Assembly: GCA_023484515.1 (NCBI GenBank)
Contig: JAMDAY010000011.1
Coordinates: 1 to 44,570 of the forward strand
DNA from: Patescibacteria group bacterium
GTDB taxonomy: Bacteria > Patescibacteriota > Doudnabacteria > UBA920
Direction: 5' to 3'
DNA: 44,570 nt
Shown: piece after piece, positions 21,825 to 30,310 of the stretch
Position numbering within the stretch: the first letter of the stretch is position 1
How the letters are laid out: every line of letters begins with the position of its first letter
Notes under the pieces: model-generated
Told to the model about the DNA's origin: nothing
Database searches by the model: none
What the model saw: the letters and a program-made list of their open reading frames with translations, nothing else
Translations under genes and position numbers: made by a program

Positions 21825-22337
21825 TTATTTTGACTCCAGATATTCTTTGTAGCCAAGTTCCTGCAGTTTTGCCGCTTTGGCAATTACGCCTTCGGCCATT
21901 TTCTTTTTATAATCTTCCATTTTTTTCATCAGATTTTCATCGGACGTGGCTAATATCTGCGCTGCCAACAGCGCGGCGTTTTTGGCGTTGTCTATCCCTA
22001 CTGTTGCCACGGGCACTCCCGGCGGCATTTGCATGGTGGAAAGCAGGGCGTCCAAGCCGTCTAATTTCCAGTTGATAGGCACGCCAATAACCGGTAGAGT
22101 GGTATTGGCCGCCATTGCTCCGGCCAGGTGCGCGGCGCCGCCTGCGGAGGCGATTATTACCTTTAAGCCGCGGCTGGCAGCGGTCGCGGCAAACTTATGT
22201 GCCTCGTCCGGCGTGCGATGCGCTGAGCATACGGTAATTTCATAAGACACACCCAATTCCTCCAGCGTCTTAGCCGCGTCCTGCATTACTTTTAAATCGC
22301 TGTCGCTGCCCATAATTATTCCTACTAAATTTTTCAT
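21825..22337 (-). CDS. purE: N5-CAIR mutase (PurE class I)
   Basis: A 170-residue phosphoribosylaminoimidazole carboxylase catalytic subunit. It carries [12 protein letters not shown] (phosphate loop), [12 protein letters not shown] (catalytic His) and [17 protein letters not shown], all hallmarks of class I PurE. This class normally rearranges N5-CAIR made by PurK, but no purK lies in the window. The start codon is 3 nt after the stop of the methyltransferase gene, so the M24-like gene, methyltransferase and purE form a coupled unit. Confidence 0.96.
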   Translation of the reverse strand: MKNLVGIIMGSDSDLKVMQDAAKTLEELGVSYEITVCSAHRTPDEAHKFAATAASRGLKVIIASAGGAAHLAGAMAANTTLPVIGVPINWKLDGLDALLSTMQMPPGVPVATVGIDNAKNAALLAAQILATSDENLMKKMEDYKKKMAEGVIAKAAKLQELGYKEYLESK

Positions 22338-22340
22338 AAA

Positions 22341-22955
22341 TTAATTTGCGGTTAATCCTAAAGTTGCAAATAAAATATAGCTTTCTTTTCTGTAGTCGTC
22401 TGAAATTAAATTGCTTTTATTTTTAGCAGAAAGAATGTCGTATGGATTTACGTCACTTTCCCATGATCCATCTGTTGGCCGGGAAGCTTTTATGATGGTA
22501 AAACCTTCATTTTTTAAAATATATTCTATTGTGTGTAAATTAACAGTATCGGGAGTTGTTGTTTCTTTGATTACCAATTTTCCGCCCGGTTTCAAAATCC
22601 TTTTAATTTCTTCAAAAATTTTTATATGATTATGAACTCCGGGATCACCTACGACATTACCTAAAAATACCTCGTCTACAGTATGGTTCCCCAAAAAAGG
22701 CATTTTTCCCGCGTCACCTGGAATTACATGAAAATTTTGCAGAGCTTCCAGTTTGAAGTCCCTTTCCGTACGTTTTGCTATTTTATGATCTTTTTCAACT
22801 GCAATATAAAAACTTCCTTCTTCAAATTTTTTTGATCCTGCCATTGGAACGCTTAAGCTTGCATAAGGTCCAATTTCAACAAAAATATAGCCTGGCTGCG
22901 GCAGTTCTTTTCTCTCCGAGCTAGTTTGGTTTAAGCGGTTTTCAAATTCTGTCAT
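22341..22955 (-). CDS. SAM-dependent methyltransferase-like protein
   Basis: A 204-residue protein. GYIFVEIGPYASLSVPMAGS corresponds to the SAM-binding motif I (E/DxGxG-like, here EIGPYA), AVEKD to motif II, VIPGDAGKMPF to motif III, and DEVFLGNVVGD with IFEEIKRILKPGGKLVIKET to the Methyltransf_11-type post-motifs. The substrate is unknown. The start ATG 22955 lies one base after the upstream stop (TAA at 22959-22957), so translation is coupled to the M24-like gene; the frame's longer extension overlaps that gene. Its position inside the pur cluster suggests co-expression rather than a purine role. Confidence 0.8.
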   Translation of the reverse strand: MTEFENRLNQTSSERKELPQPGYIFVEIGPYASLSVPMAGSKKFEEGSFYIAVEKDHKIAKRTERDFKLEALQNFHVIPGDAGKMPFLGNHTVDEVFLGNVVGDPGVHNHIKIFEEIKRILKPGGKLVIKETTTPDTVNLHTIEYILKNEGFTIIKASRPTDGSWESDVNPYDILSAKNKSNLISDDYRKESYILFATLGLTAN

Positions 22956-22956
22956 T

Positions 22957-23829
22957 TTAATATTTGCTTTTAATAAAATCCATCCCCACTGCCTCAAACA
23001 CTTGGTTAAAGCCGCCGAAAATTTCTTTTTTGCCGTCCTTGAAAGCGACTATTAGGTGGAAAAAGACGTTGGGAAGGCCGGGGTCTTTATTGTCTTCCGC
23101 GCGGATTTCCGTGGTAAAGGCAATGGTCGGCGGAATTTTAAAAGTTTCCCCTTCATCCAGGTTAATCCTTTTAACCCGGATAATCTCTTTAACCTTTTCA
23201 AAATTTTGGCTTGCAACTGCCGCTGCTTCCTCGGCTGTAAAATTTTCGTAAGACCAGGGAATGGTATGGCCAATGGTTTTGGGAAATTTGCCGGTAATAG
23301 GCGTGGTGCGGTTATTATTTAGACTATTTTCTTTGAGCAGTTTTTGCGCAAAATTGTTAACCTCTCTAAATTCCATGCCCACCTGGGCGTATTCCACAGC
23401 CTGTTCTACTATCTCAAGGCACTTTTTAATATATTGCTTGATTTTATCACTGTCACCATTATAAACCGTTAAGCCAAAATCGCCAATAATGCCGGTTCTC
23501 TTGTCCACGGGCGAGGCATAGAGCAAGCCGACGCAATTATTTCCAAATTTTGATTGTTCCTGGGGCCAGAATTCTTCCTTGCGCAAGTTGTCATAAAGCA
23601 GGCGCTTGGGGTTTTGTTCCGGCGCGAACAAGGCGCTAACGCCAAACGGGGGAGGCTCGTACCAGCCGTGTCCGTATATTTGATTGCCGACAGAGAGCTG
23701 CTTTAAGACATGGTCGCGGAATTGGGTTTCCGAAAGGCCTTGGCTGTGCTTAAGCACGCCAGCAAACACCTGGGCCGCTGTTTGCCTGAGGTTTTTGCAT
23801 ATATTAATCCTATTTATTTGGTCAACCAT
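22957..23829 (-). CDS. Putative M24 (pita-bread) family protein
   Basis: A 290-residue soluble protein. Patterns reminiscent of M24 aminopeptidase/creatinase folds: GIIGDFGLTVYNGDSDKI (compare DxG...xxD), GMEFREVNNFAQKLLKENSL, TIGHTIPWSYE (GHxI-like) and FHLIVAF with KEIFGGFNQVFEA near the end. The classical five metal ligands are not all obvious, so it may be a non-catalytic or specialised member. It lies upstream of and coupled to the methyltransferase and purE genes. Family confidence is limited; the gene itself is secure. Confidence 0.55.
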   Translation of the reverse strand: MVDQINRINICKNLRQTAAQVFAGVLKHSQGLSETQFRDHVLKQLSVGNQIYGHGWYEPPPFGVSALFAPEQNPKRLLYDNLRKEEFWPQEQSKFGNNCVGLLYASPVDKRTGIIGDFGLTVYNGDSDKIKQYIKKCLEIVEQAVEYAQVGMEFREVNNFAQKLLKENSLNNNRTTPITGKFPKTIGHTIPWSYENFTAEEAAAVASQNFEKVKEIIRVKRINLDEGETFKIPPTIAFTTEIRAEDNKDPGLPNVFFHLIVAFKDGKKEIFGGFNQVFEAVGMDFIKSKY

Positions 23830-23882
23830 TTTAATTTATTTTGTCACGTTTATAATATTTACAGCACAGCCTTCCGTATAAT

Positions 23883-23918
23883 GACTAACGATTTTCACGG
23901 CCGTGAAAATCGTTAGTC
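23883..23918. promoter_or_regulatory. 36-bp perfect palindrome
   Basis: Positions 23883-23900 (GACTAACGATTTTCACGG) are exactly complementary to 23901-23918. It lies between the HAD gene, whose stop codon it touches, and the M24-like gene. With no T-run it is not an ideal terminator; it could be a dimer operator or an mRNA-end hairpin. Confidence 0.6.
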
Positions 23919-24607
23919 TATTTTATTTGATGGTTTTTGGAGGCATTTAACTTTTTAATAATGGGGATTAGGTCTTTCAAATTATGGATTAAAAAATCCG
24001 GCTTGCAGGCCTTGAGGCGTTTACTGGAATTCCAGCCGCCGGTTAAGGCAACGGATTTAATTTTTAAAGAGTGGGCAATTTCAATTTCTTCGCACGTGTC
24101 GCCAATAGTCAATATTTCCGATTTGTAAAATTTATTGGACTTGAGGTAATCCAGCAGCTTTGTTTCTTTGGTCCTTTTTAAATTATGTCCATGCACGGTT
24201 GTTCTGCCAAGAATTTCATCAAAATAATGCGTTAACCCCAGCCTTTTAAGGTTTTTTTCAATATCAAATTTTAAATGATTGCTATAAATTATCGCTTTAA
24301 GGCCTTCGTGGTGAATCCATTTAATAACTTCCCTAGTCCCGCCGCGGCTTCTGGTGTATTTAACTTGCCGGTCGTAGGTATCATAATACAGCAACGCTTG
24401 TTGTTTATAGACTCGCATAAAAGAGGACTTGGCAAATCCATTAGCGGTATAAAAGTCTATAATCGGGATACTAAAAGTATCCTTAAATTTTTTAAGGCTA
24501 ATGGGTTTTAACCCGTATTTTTCAAAGACCATGTTGCTTGCCAGCCAAGTGGGTCTTGTGTCGGAAATAATTGTGCCGTTCCAGTCAAAGGCGACGAGTT
24601 TGATCAT
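23918..24607 (-). CDS. HAD-family hydrolase
   Basis: A 229-residue phosphatase-like protein. Motif I is LVAFDWNGTII (nucleophile Asp8; the second acidic residue is Asn, as in several HAD subgroups). Motif II is IIYSNHLKFD (Ser), motif III includes Lys in KRTKETKLLDYLKS, and motif IV is ILTIGDTCEEIEIAHSLKIK. A helical cap follows motif I, so it is phosphoglycolate-phosphatase-like. ATG 24607 is chosen because the nucleophile motif starts eight residues later. It sits between purD and the M24-like gene; the substrate is unknown, and a nucleotide-related phosphate ester would fit the context. Confidence 0.85.
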   Translation of the reverse strand: MIKLVAFDWNGTIISDTRPTWLASNMVFEKYGLKPISLKKFKDTFSIPIIDFYTANGFAKSSFMRVYKQQALLYYDTYDRQVKYTRSRGGTREVIKWIHHEGLKAIIYSNHLKFDIEKNLKRLGLTHYFDEILGRTTVHGHNLKRTKETKLLDYLKSNKFYKSEILTIGDTCEEIEIAHSLKIKSVALTGGWNSSKRLKACKPDFLIHNLKDLIPIIKKLNASKNHQIK

Positions 24608-24668
24608 AATAATAATCGTAGAAATACAAATAGAATAGATCCTTCGCTTTTTGAAATCTGCAAAAAGC

Positions 24669-25949
24669 TCAGGATGACGCCAGGGAAGAGGCGCCAATGT
24701 CGGTGCGGTAATGCTTGCCTTCAAATTTAATCAGATCTGCCGCGGCATAGGCTTTGTCCAGCGCCGCTTTTAGCGTCTCGCCAGTGGCCGTAACCCCCAA
24801 GACCCGGCCGCCGTTGGTTATCAATTGGCCGCGGTCAATTTTCGTGCCGGCGTGGAATACCACGACATCCTTCATCTTTTCTGCTTGCTCAATGCCTGTA
24901 ATTGGCAAACCTTTTTCGTATTTGCCGGGATACCCGCCCGAAGCCAAAACTACGCAGCAGGCATAGCCTTTATGCCATTCAATATCAATTTGGTCCAACT
25001 TTCCTTCTACCGACGCATTCAGTACGTCCAGCAAATCGGATTTCATCAGCCTCATTAAACTTTGGGTTTCCGGGTCCCCGAACCGCGCGTTAAATTCTAT
25101 CACCTTGGGCCCTTCTTTGGTTAAAATCAGGCCCGGATAAAGCAGTCCCACAAAAGGGGAGGCGTCTTTTTTTAAGATTTTTAAGATGGGGGTAACAATA
25201 TTGCGCGAAACGTCGGCCATTATGTCGCTTGTAACCCAGGGGACGGGCGCAATGGTGCCCATGCCGCCGGTGTTGGAGCCTTGGCCTCCGTCAAAAACCG
25301 GCTTGTGGTCCTGAGCCGAAGGCAAAAGTTTGAACGATTTGCCGTCGCAGAACGCGTGCACGGAAAATTCCCAGCCTTCCAAAAATTCTTCTATGACCAC
25401 TTCATTGCCCGCGTCGCCGAACGCTTTGTCCACCATTGCTTCTTTTAGCGCTTTTTTCGCTTCGGCCAGGGTTTTGCAGACCGTGACGCCTTTGCCCAAT
25501 GCCAGGCCGGAAGCCTTAATGACTATGGGAGCGCCAATGCTTTCCAGGTATTTAAGGGCGTGGTCGTAATTGCCGAATGTTTGGAACCGCGCGGTAGGGA
25601 TGCCGGCCCTTTGCATCAGGTTTTTAGCAAAGGCTTTGGAAGATTCAATTTGCGCCGCCTCCTTGCAGGGACCCCAAATTTTTAAGTTTTTCTTTTTAAA
25701 TTTGTCCACAATGCCCAAAGCCAGCGGATCGTCCTGGCCAACCACGGTCAAGCTGATCTTTTTCTTTTCCGCAAAATCTGCCAGCGCTTCTATGTCGGTT
25801 GCCGGTATGGCCACGTTTTCGCCCAACTGGGACGTGCCGGCGTTGCCGGGCGCAATGTAAATTTTTTTCACTTTGGGCGATTGGGACAGCTTCCATGCCA
25901 GTGCGTGCTCCCGCCCGCCGGAACCGATGATTAGCAATTTATGCGACAT
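24669..25949 (-). CDS. purD: Phosphoribosylamine-glycine ligase
   Basis: A 426-residue GAR synthetase, an ATP-grasp enzyme that joins phosphoribosylamine and glycine. The N terminus KLLIIGSGGREHALAWKLSQ is diagnostic. The ATP-grasp parts follow (PIVIKASGLALGKGVTVCKT, VVIEEFLEGWEFSVHAFCDG, VIEFNARFGDPETQ). ATG 25949 is used because the GSGGREHA motif starts ten residues later; the seven-codon extension lacks support. It is 74 bp downstream of purN on the same strand. Confidence 0.97.
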   Translation of the reverse strand: MSHKLLIIGSGGREHALAWKLSQSPKVKKIYIAPGNAGTSQLGENVAIPATDIEALADFAEKKKISLTVVGQDDPLALGIVDKFKKKNLKIWGPCKEAAQIESSKAFAKNLMQRAGIPTARFQTFGNYDHALKYLESIGAPIVIKASGLALGKGVTVCKTLAEAKKALKEAMVDKAFGDAGNEVVIEEFLEGWEFSVHAFCDGKSFKLLPSAQDHKPVFDGGQGSNTGGMGTIAPVPWVTSDIMADVSRNIVTPILKILKKDASPFVGLLYPGLILTKEGPKVIEFNARFGDPETQSLMRLMKSDLLDVLNASVEGKLDQIDIEWHKGYACCVVLASGGYPGKYEKGLPITGIEQAEKMKDVVVFHAGTKIDRGQLITNGGRVLGVTATGETLKAALDKAYAAADLIKFEGKHYRTDIGASSLASS

Positions 25950-26023
25950 AAATTTTTTCTTACGAAACACGAAATAAGCAAGAGGCCGGTAAGTCCGGCC
26001 AGCTCATAAGCTGGCTTACATGC

Positions 26024-26635
26024 TTATTCCGCGGAAAATTTAACGGTTAAATTATGCAACACCTCTATATATAATTGATTTTCTTTTTTCTTCAGCCTTT
26101 CGTATAACGAGTTGACGGTATCGTTGGTATCAATCTTTTCAAAACACCTGCCTAACACCGGGCCGAAGTCAAATTCCAGGGTGAGGAAATGGATGGACGA
26201 CCCGGCATAAGTTGCCTTTTGGTCAAGGAAACTTTGGATGGCTTTGGTGGTCAGCATTCCTTTGTTCCATAATCCTTCTGACCCGTCCGGGCATTTGGTT
26301 TTTCCATCCATTTCGTCCGGTATCAAGCCGGGGTGCAGGTTTAAGATTCTATTAGGGAACGCTAAGATTACCTCGTCAAGAATAATTTGTTTCCAGCCGG
26401 CCAGGCAGGCATAATCGGGATTTATTTTTTTCAGCAGGTGAAGCAAATCTTCTTTTTTTGGGCAAATTTCAATCGGCAAATGGTTTTTTCTGGCCCGCTC
26501 CAGGCCCAAGGCGCCAGCCTTGTCGGAAATTACGGCCGTAATTTCGCCATCAATTTTACCCTGGCTTATCCCGTCAATAATTGCCTGCAAATTGGTCCCG
26601 GTCCCGGCATTGGAAATTAAAACCGCGAGTTTCAT
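26024..26635 (-). CDS. purN: GAR formyltransferase
   Basis: A 203-residue phosphoribosylglycinamide formyltransferase that transfers formyl from 10-formyl-THF to GAR. VLISNAGTGTNLQAIIDGI is the GAR phosphate loop, with NAGTG in place of the usual GNGSN. NLHPGLIPD holds the catalytic His, and AGSSIHFLTLEFDFGPVLGR carries the catalytic Asp region. It lies between purF and purD. The 147-bp spacer to purF contains an AT-rich inverted repeat (about 26708-26752). Confidence 0.93.
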   Translation of the reverse strand: MKLAVLISNAGTGTNLQAIIDGISQGKIDGEITAVISDKAGALGLERARKNHLPIEICPKKEDLLHLLKKINPDYACLAGWKQIILDEVILAFPNRILNLHPGLIPDEMDGKTKCPDGSEGLWNKGMLTTKAIQSFLDQKATYAGSSIHFLTLEFDFGPVLGRCFEKIDTNDTVNSLYERLKKKENQLYIEVLHNLTVKFSAE

Positions 26636-26782
26636 ATATAATAGACGTTTAAAAGTTAGCGGAGTGTTCGCAAATATACAAACAATAATAATTGGAAATT
26701 GAATGTTGAAGATTAAGGGCTGCCAATTTTCAATTTTTAATCTTCAATATTTCAATTGGTATTCGTATATTAGCGATTACTC

Positions 26783-28204
26783 CTAAAACAGCTTTCCAAC
26801 CGGGACTTTTTGCGGGCCGTAAATTGGCTTTGTAATTTCTTTGGCCCGCTCTTTTAAGTCTATGGGGTATTCGCCGGTAAAGCAGGAAGTGCAAAAATTT
26901 TCTTCGGGCAGGCCCGTGGATTCAATCAAGCCTTTTAAGGACAAGTAATATAAAGATGTCGCCCCCAAGTATTCGCGGATTTCTTCCACGGTTTTGTGCG
27001 AGGCAATAAGTTTTTGCTGTTTGGGCGTGTCAATGCCGTAGAAATCGGGATACATTACGGGCGGGGAACTGATGATCATATGGACTTCCTTGGCGCCCGC
27101 GTCAAACAGCGATTTAACCAGTTTTTGGGAAGTGGTGCCGCGCACAATGGAGTCGTCCATTACGACCACGCGCTTGCCGCGCAGCACGTTGGCCAGGGGG
27201 ATTAGTTTCATCTGCACGCCCAAGTCGCGCGTATGCTGGTCAGGCTCTATAAAGGTCCGATGCACGTACCGGTTTTTTATCAGGCCCATTTCAAACGGGA
27301 TGCCGGTGCCTTCGCTGTAGCCAATGGCGACCGGAATGGCGGTTTCCGGCACGGGCACCACAATGTCCGCCTGCACCGGGTTTTCCTTGGCCAGGGCCAG
27401 GCCGCAGTTGCGCCGCACGTCGTAAACCAGCTTGCCGTTAATTTCGCTGTCCGGCCGGGAAAAGTAGACAAATTCAAAAATATCAATTTTCGGGGTGGCA
27501 GGAACAAGCTGGGTGGGCTTTAAGCCCTCCTCGTTTACCACTATTAATTCTCCCGGGTTGACTTCGCGCAAAAATTCCGCGCCTATCAGCTTGAGGGCGC
27601 AGGTCTCGGAAGCGAACACATAGCCGCCGTTAAGTTTTCCCACGGCAAAGGGCCTAATGCCGTATTGGTCGCGGAAAGCCACCAAGGTGTCTTTGGTCAT
27701 GGCTACCACGCAAAACGCGCCGGTAAATAAAGGAAAGGCAGCCGTAACCGCCTCTTGTAAAGTCTTTCCGCTGTCCAAATGCCAGGAAATGGCCTGGGCC
27801 ATCAGTTCGGAATCGGAATAGCCTTGAGTCTGCACGCCTTTGTCCTGCAAAAAATTGACCAGCGCGGTTACGGAAGGCAGGTTGCCGTTGTGGGCCAGGG
27901 CGAGCTGGTGGTTAACAATAATCGGCTGGGCGTGGGCCAGGCCGGTGCCTTCGCTGGTAGAGTAGCGGTTGTGGCCAATGGCAATGTGCCCGCGCAGGCT
28001 TTTAATAATCCTTTCGTTGTAGACGTGCGTGACCAAACCGGTGTCCTTGTAAACATCCAGCTCGCTGCCGTCGCTGACCGCAATGCCGCTGGACTCCTGC
28101 CCGCGGTGCTGCAGGGCAAACAGGCCGTAAAAAGCCAAACGGGACACGTCCAGTCCCTTGCCATATACTCCGAACACCCCGCATTTTTCGTTTAAATCTA
28201 ACAT
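26783..28204 (-). CDS. purF: Amidophosphoribosyltransferase
   Basis: A 473-residue glutamine PRPP amidotransferase, the first committed step of purine synthesis. The Ntn-type glutaminase begins after a short propeptide (MLDLNEK), making Cys8 of CGVFGVYG the nucleophile. HNRYSTSEG and HNGNLPSV complete that site. The PRTase domain has the PRPP loop RVVVMDDSIVRGTTSQK. A C-terminal FCTSCFTGEYP Cys pair resembles the Fe-S ligands of Bacillus-type PurF. It is normally feedback-inhibited by nucleotides. Upstream lies a short ORF and a REP cluster that separates it from purQ. Confidence 0.97.
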   Translation of the reverse strand: MLDLNEKCGVFGVYGKGLDVSRLAFYGLFALQHRGQESSGIAVSDGSELDVYKDTGLVTHVYNERIIKSLRGHIAIGHNRYSTSEGTGLAHAQPIIVNHQLALAHNGNLPSVTALVNFLQDKGVQTQGYSDSELMAQAISWHLDSGKTLQEAVTAAFPLFTGAFCVVAMTKDTLVAFRDQYGIRPFAVGKLNGGYVFASETCALKLIGAEFLREVNPGELIVVNEEGLKPTQLVPATPKIDIFEFVYFSRPDSEINGKLVYDVRRNCGLALAKENPVQADIVVPVPETAIPVAIGYSEGTGIPFEMGLIKNRYVHRTFIEPDQHTRDLGVQMKLIPLANVLRGKRVVVMDDSIVRGTTSQKLVKSLFDAGAKEVHMIISSPPVMYPDFYGIDTPKQQKLIASHKTVEEIREYLGATSLYYLSLKGLIESTGLPEENFCTSCFTGEYPIDLKERAKEITKPIYGPQKVPVGKLF

Positions 28205-28365
28205 GATTTTCTTTATGATGAATAATGATTAATTGTAAGCAAAATTTTCTATAGTTAAATGTTTTTTTCGCGGATCTGACGCGGATAGCAACGCAAATAT
28301 AACGCTGAAATTTAAAGGCGGGGGCTGGCAATCGCGTAATGCAAGTTGTGATTGCCAGCCAAAGA

Positions 28366-28533
28366 TTACGGTTTGCATCGGACATACCGGAAATATTGGC
28401 GCAGATGGAAGCGCAGCCAGTAAATTGGCTCTTTCCAGAATACGGGATGCGTAATTTTTCTGAACCTAACTTCATCCGGGTCGTTGGCCGCAATGTCCCG
28501 TTGCGCGTTTATCATCTCAAACCTCAGTGACAC
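28366..28533 (-). CDS. Small hypothetical protein with strong SD
   Basis: A 55-residue frame found by eye: MSLRFEMINAQRDIAANDPD..., with an aromatic and basic C-terminal half (VFWKEPIYWLRFHLRQYFRY). The GTG start at 28533 is preceded by AAAGGAGG (28548-28541), one of the best SD sites in the window; ATG 28515 is an alternative. No family is recognised. It sits upstream of purF, in a spacer that otherwise holds repeats (a GACGCGGATA repeat word at 28271-28280). It could instead be a leader peptide. Confidence 0.45.
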   Translation of the reverse strand: MSLRFEMINAQRDIAANDPDEVRFRKITHPVFWKEPIYWLRFHLRQYFRYVRCKP

Positions 28534-28561
28534 GGCGGTTGCCTCCTTTCAAGTTAAATTT

Positions 28562-28821
28562 GTAGTGTGCCTAATTTTTCGAGCAATCCGCAGACGCCGA
28601 TAAATCGGCACGCTACATCGGCCTTCCTTGTTATGTAGTTAGCTCATTTATGAGCTGTTAGTAACAGCCGATAAATCGGCTAACTACATATCTTGTTATG
28701 TAGTTAGCTCATTTATGAGCTGTTAGTAACAGCCGATAAATCGGCTAACTACATATCCAGTTGTCAGTAATAGCCGATGAATCACGTAAATTTATTTTAC
28801 GTGATAAATCAGCTAACTACA
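28562..28821. repeat. REP/BIME-like cluster including a 65-bp tandem duplication
   Basis: Four palindromic units of the same family as those at 19078-19426. Unit 1 (28562-28615) is GTAGTGTGC...GCACGCTAC. Units 2 and 3 are nearly exact copies with period 65 bp (28627-28691 and 28692-28756), each TAGTTAGCTCATTTATGAGC plus the GCCGATAAATCGGCTAACTA half. Unit 4 (28760-28821) is a variant enclosing CACGTAAA/TTTACGTG. It occupies the purF-purQ gap, and its last bases form the purQ stop codon. Confidence 0.88.
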
Positions 28822-29647
28822 GGAAATAACCAACGGCATTCTTGAAAATTTGCAGTCCCGGGCCGAAAGAGGGGAGGGGTTTGTTGGCCCTGACCAGTTT
28901 TTCCTTAAGCATTGGCCAGTTGGGGAGCTGGGTGAAAAATACGGCGCGTTCGGGATGAGGCATCATGCCCAAGACCCTTCCATTATATCCCAATACGCCG
29001 GCAATGTCCTGGGTGGCGCCGTTGGGGTTGGCCGGCAGGGACTGGTAACGGCAGATCTCGCCTTTGTCGTAGGTAAAAGCAATCGCGTTTTGATCCTTTA
29101 ATTTTTGCAGGGTTTGTTTGTCCGCAATGAATTTGCCTTCGCCGTGCGCGATGGGCAGGGAAAGTTTGGTGATTCCGGTAAGCCAGGGGGAGATGGAATT
29201 TTGGACGGCTTGCGCCGCCTTTCCGGGATTAATCCGCGTTGCCATCCGCGAGTTGTCTGCGGCTTTTAAGTCCACCCATCTTACCGTATACCTTGCGTTG
29301 TCGTTAAAAGTCAAAGCGCCCGGCACCACATTCAGGTTGGTCAAAATCTGGAACCCGTTGCAGATGCCAATGGCCAGCTTGTCCTTAGCCAGGAAGTTTT
29401 GCAAATCTTCCTTTAAGTGGTTGCGCAGCTTGTTGGAATAGGCTTTTCCCGAACCGGTGTCGTCGCCATAAGAAAAGCCGCCCGGCACCGCCAATATTTG
29501 GTAATTGGCCAGCTTTTTTATGCCGGCAATAAGGTCGTTAATATGCACTATATCCGTTTTGGCCCCGGCCAACTGGAAAGCAAACGCGGTTTCTTCCTCG
29601 CAGTTCAAGCCGTATCCGGAAAGTATTATCGCTTTGGGATTGGTCAT
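28817..29647 (-). CDS. purQ: FGAM synthase glutaminase subunit
   Basis: A 276-residue class I glutamine amidotransferase that supplies ammonia to PurL. It has ILSGYGLNCEEETAFAF at the N terminus, AVPGGFSYGDDTGSG (oxyanion region), AIGICNGFQILTNL with the nucleophilic Cys, and GMMPHPERA with the catalytic His-x-Glu. It is longer than Bacillus PurQ (227) and close to archaeal/CPR forms. ATG overlaps the TGA of the kinase-like gene (ATGA), so translation is coupled. The final Leu codon and the TAG stop are contributed by a REP-like repeat. Confidence 0.95.
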   Translation of the reverse strand: MTNPKAIILSGYGLNCEEETAFAFQLAGAKTDIVHINDLIAGIKKLANYQILAVPGGFSYGDDTGSGKAYSNKLRNHLKEDLQNFLAKDKLAIGICNGFQILTNLNVVPGALTFNDNARYTVRWVDLKAADNSRMATRINPGKAAQAVQNSISPWLTGITKLSLPIAHGEGKFIADKQTLQKLKDQNAIAFTYDKGEICRYQSLPANPNGATQDIAGVLGYNGRVLGMMPHPERAVFFTQLPNWPMLKEKLVRANKPLPSFGPGLQIFKNAVGYFL

Positions 29648-30309
29648 GATTTTTTATTTAATAACTGCTGTTCCATCGCGAAAAGAGATTTTAATTCATC
29701 CAGCCCGGCTAAGGCCTGGCTGCGCGCCGGTTCTTTTTGGGCGTTAATGTAGCCGGTAAGTTTCGCCAGGTCAAAATTCCAGCAGATGCTTTGAGTATCC
29801 TTCGTGACTGTCCAGGGCAAATAATCCCCGCCGAGATATTTCAGCTTGCCTTCAGGATCAGCGGCAAAATTTATTGGCGAGCTGTCTATTATTATTCCCG
29901 CCTGGGATAACTGTTCTAAAAAATTCAGCCTTTGGGGATTTTGTTCAATGCGCCTGGCTGCCATTGAAGCATTCTTGCCGTCGAGAGGGCGGCCTTTTAG
30001 CCTGGCTTCGGTATAGTTCTTTAAAGCCATATAATCCCGGTCTTTCGTAAAATCCACTTTTTCTTCTTCAATATAATCCCGGCCTCCTTTAATAAGCGAA
30101 CGCTTTTTTCCGGTTTTTATGATTAAAGGGATATTGTCCGTGAATAAGGCGTGTAGAATGTTGTTAAAACAAGCCATGCCTTGCATTTGCAGTTCGGTAT
30201 GGCGGGATTCCGCTTTTCGGTATATTTTTTCCACCAAACCGGGATTTTGCGGATCGTCGTAAACCCGTTTTTCCGCCCCCTCGCCAATGCCAATATGCCT
30301 AAAGAGCAT
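29644..30309 (-). CDS. Kinase-like protein embedded between purL and purQ
   Basis: A 221-residue protein. FRHIGIGEGAEKRVYDDPQN followed by GLVEKIYRK at about 3-32 resembles the glycine-rich loop and Lys of YrbL/atypical protein-kinase-like folds (GxGxxRxVYxxP...KxY). IIIDSSPINFAADPEGKLKY and LGGDY at about 160-185 occupy the catalytic-loop/Mg-loop position (DxxPxN...D). The start is one base after the purL stop, and the TGA overlaps the purQ ATG, so it is translated as part of the purL-purQ unit. No such gene is standard in purine operons. Kinase activity is inference from weak motifs. Confidence 0.55.
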   Translation of the reverse strand: MLFRHIGIGEGAEKRVYDDPQNPGLVEKIYRKAESRHTELQMQGMACFNNILHALFTDNIPLIIKTGKKRSLIKGGRDYIEEEKVDFTKDRDYMALKNYTEARLKGRPLDGKNASMAARRIEQNPQRLNFLEQLSQAGIIIDSSPINFAADPEGKLKYLGGDYLPWTVTKDTQSICWNFDLAKLTGYINAQKEPARSQALAGLDELKSLFAMEQQLLNKKS

Positions 30310-30310
30310 G

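Noticed and set aside
28002-28493. Minus-strand 163-aa ORF over the purF start
   Set aside because: Out of frame with purF; the overlapping 55-aa frame at 28366-28533 has a far better SD.
28562-28821. CRISPR-like array
   Set aside because: The 65-bp units are adjacent duplicated palindromes with no unique spacers, and no cas genes are nearby. REP/BIME fits better.
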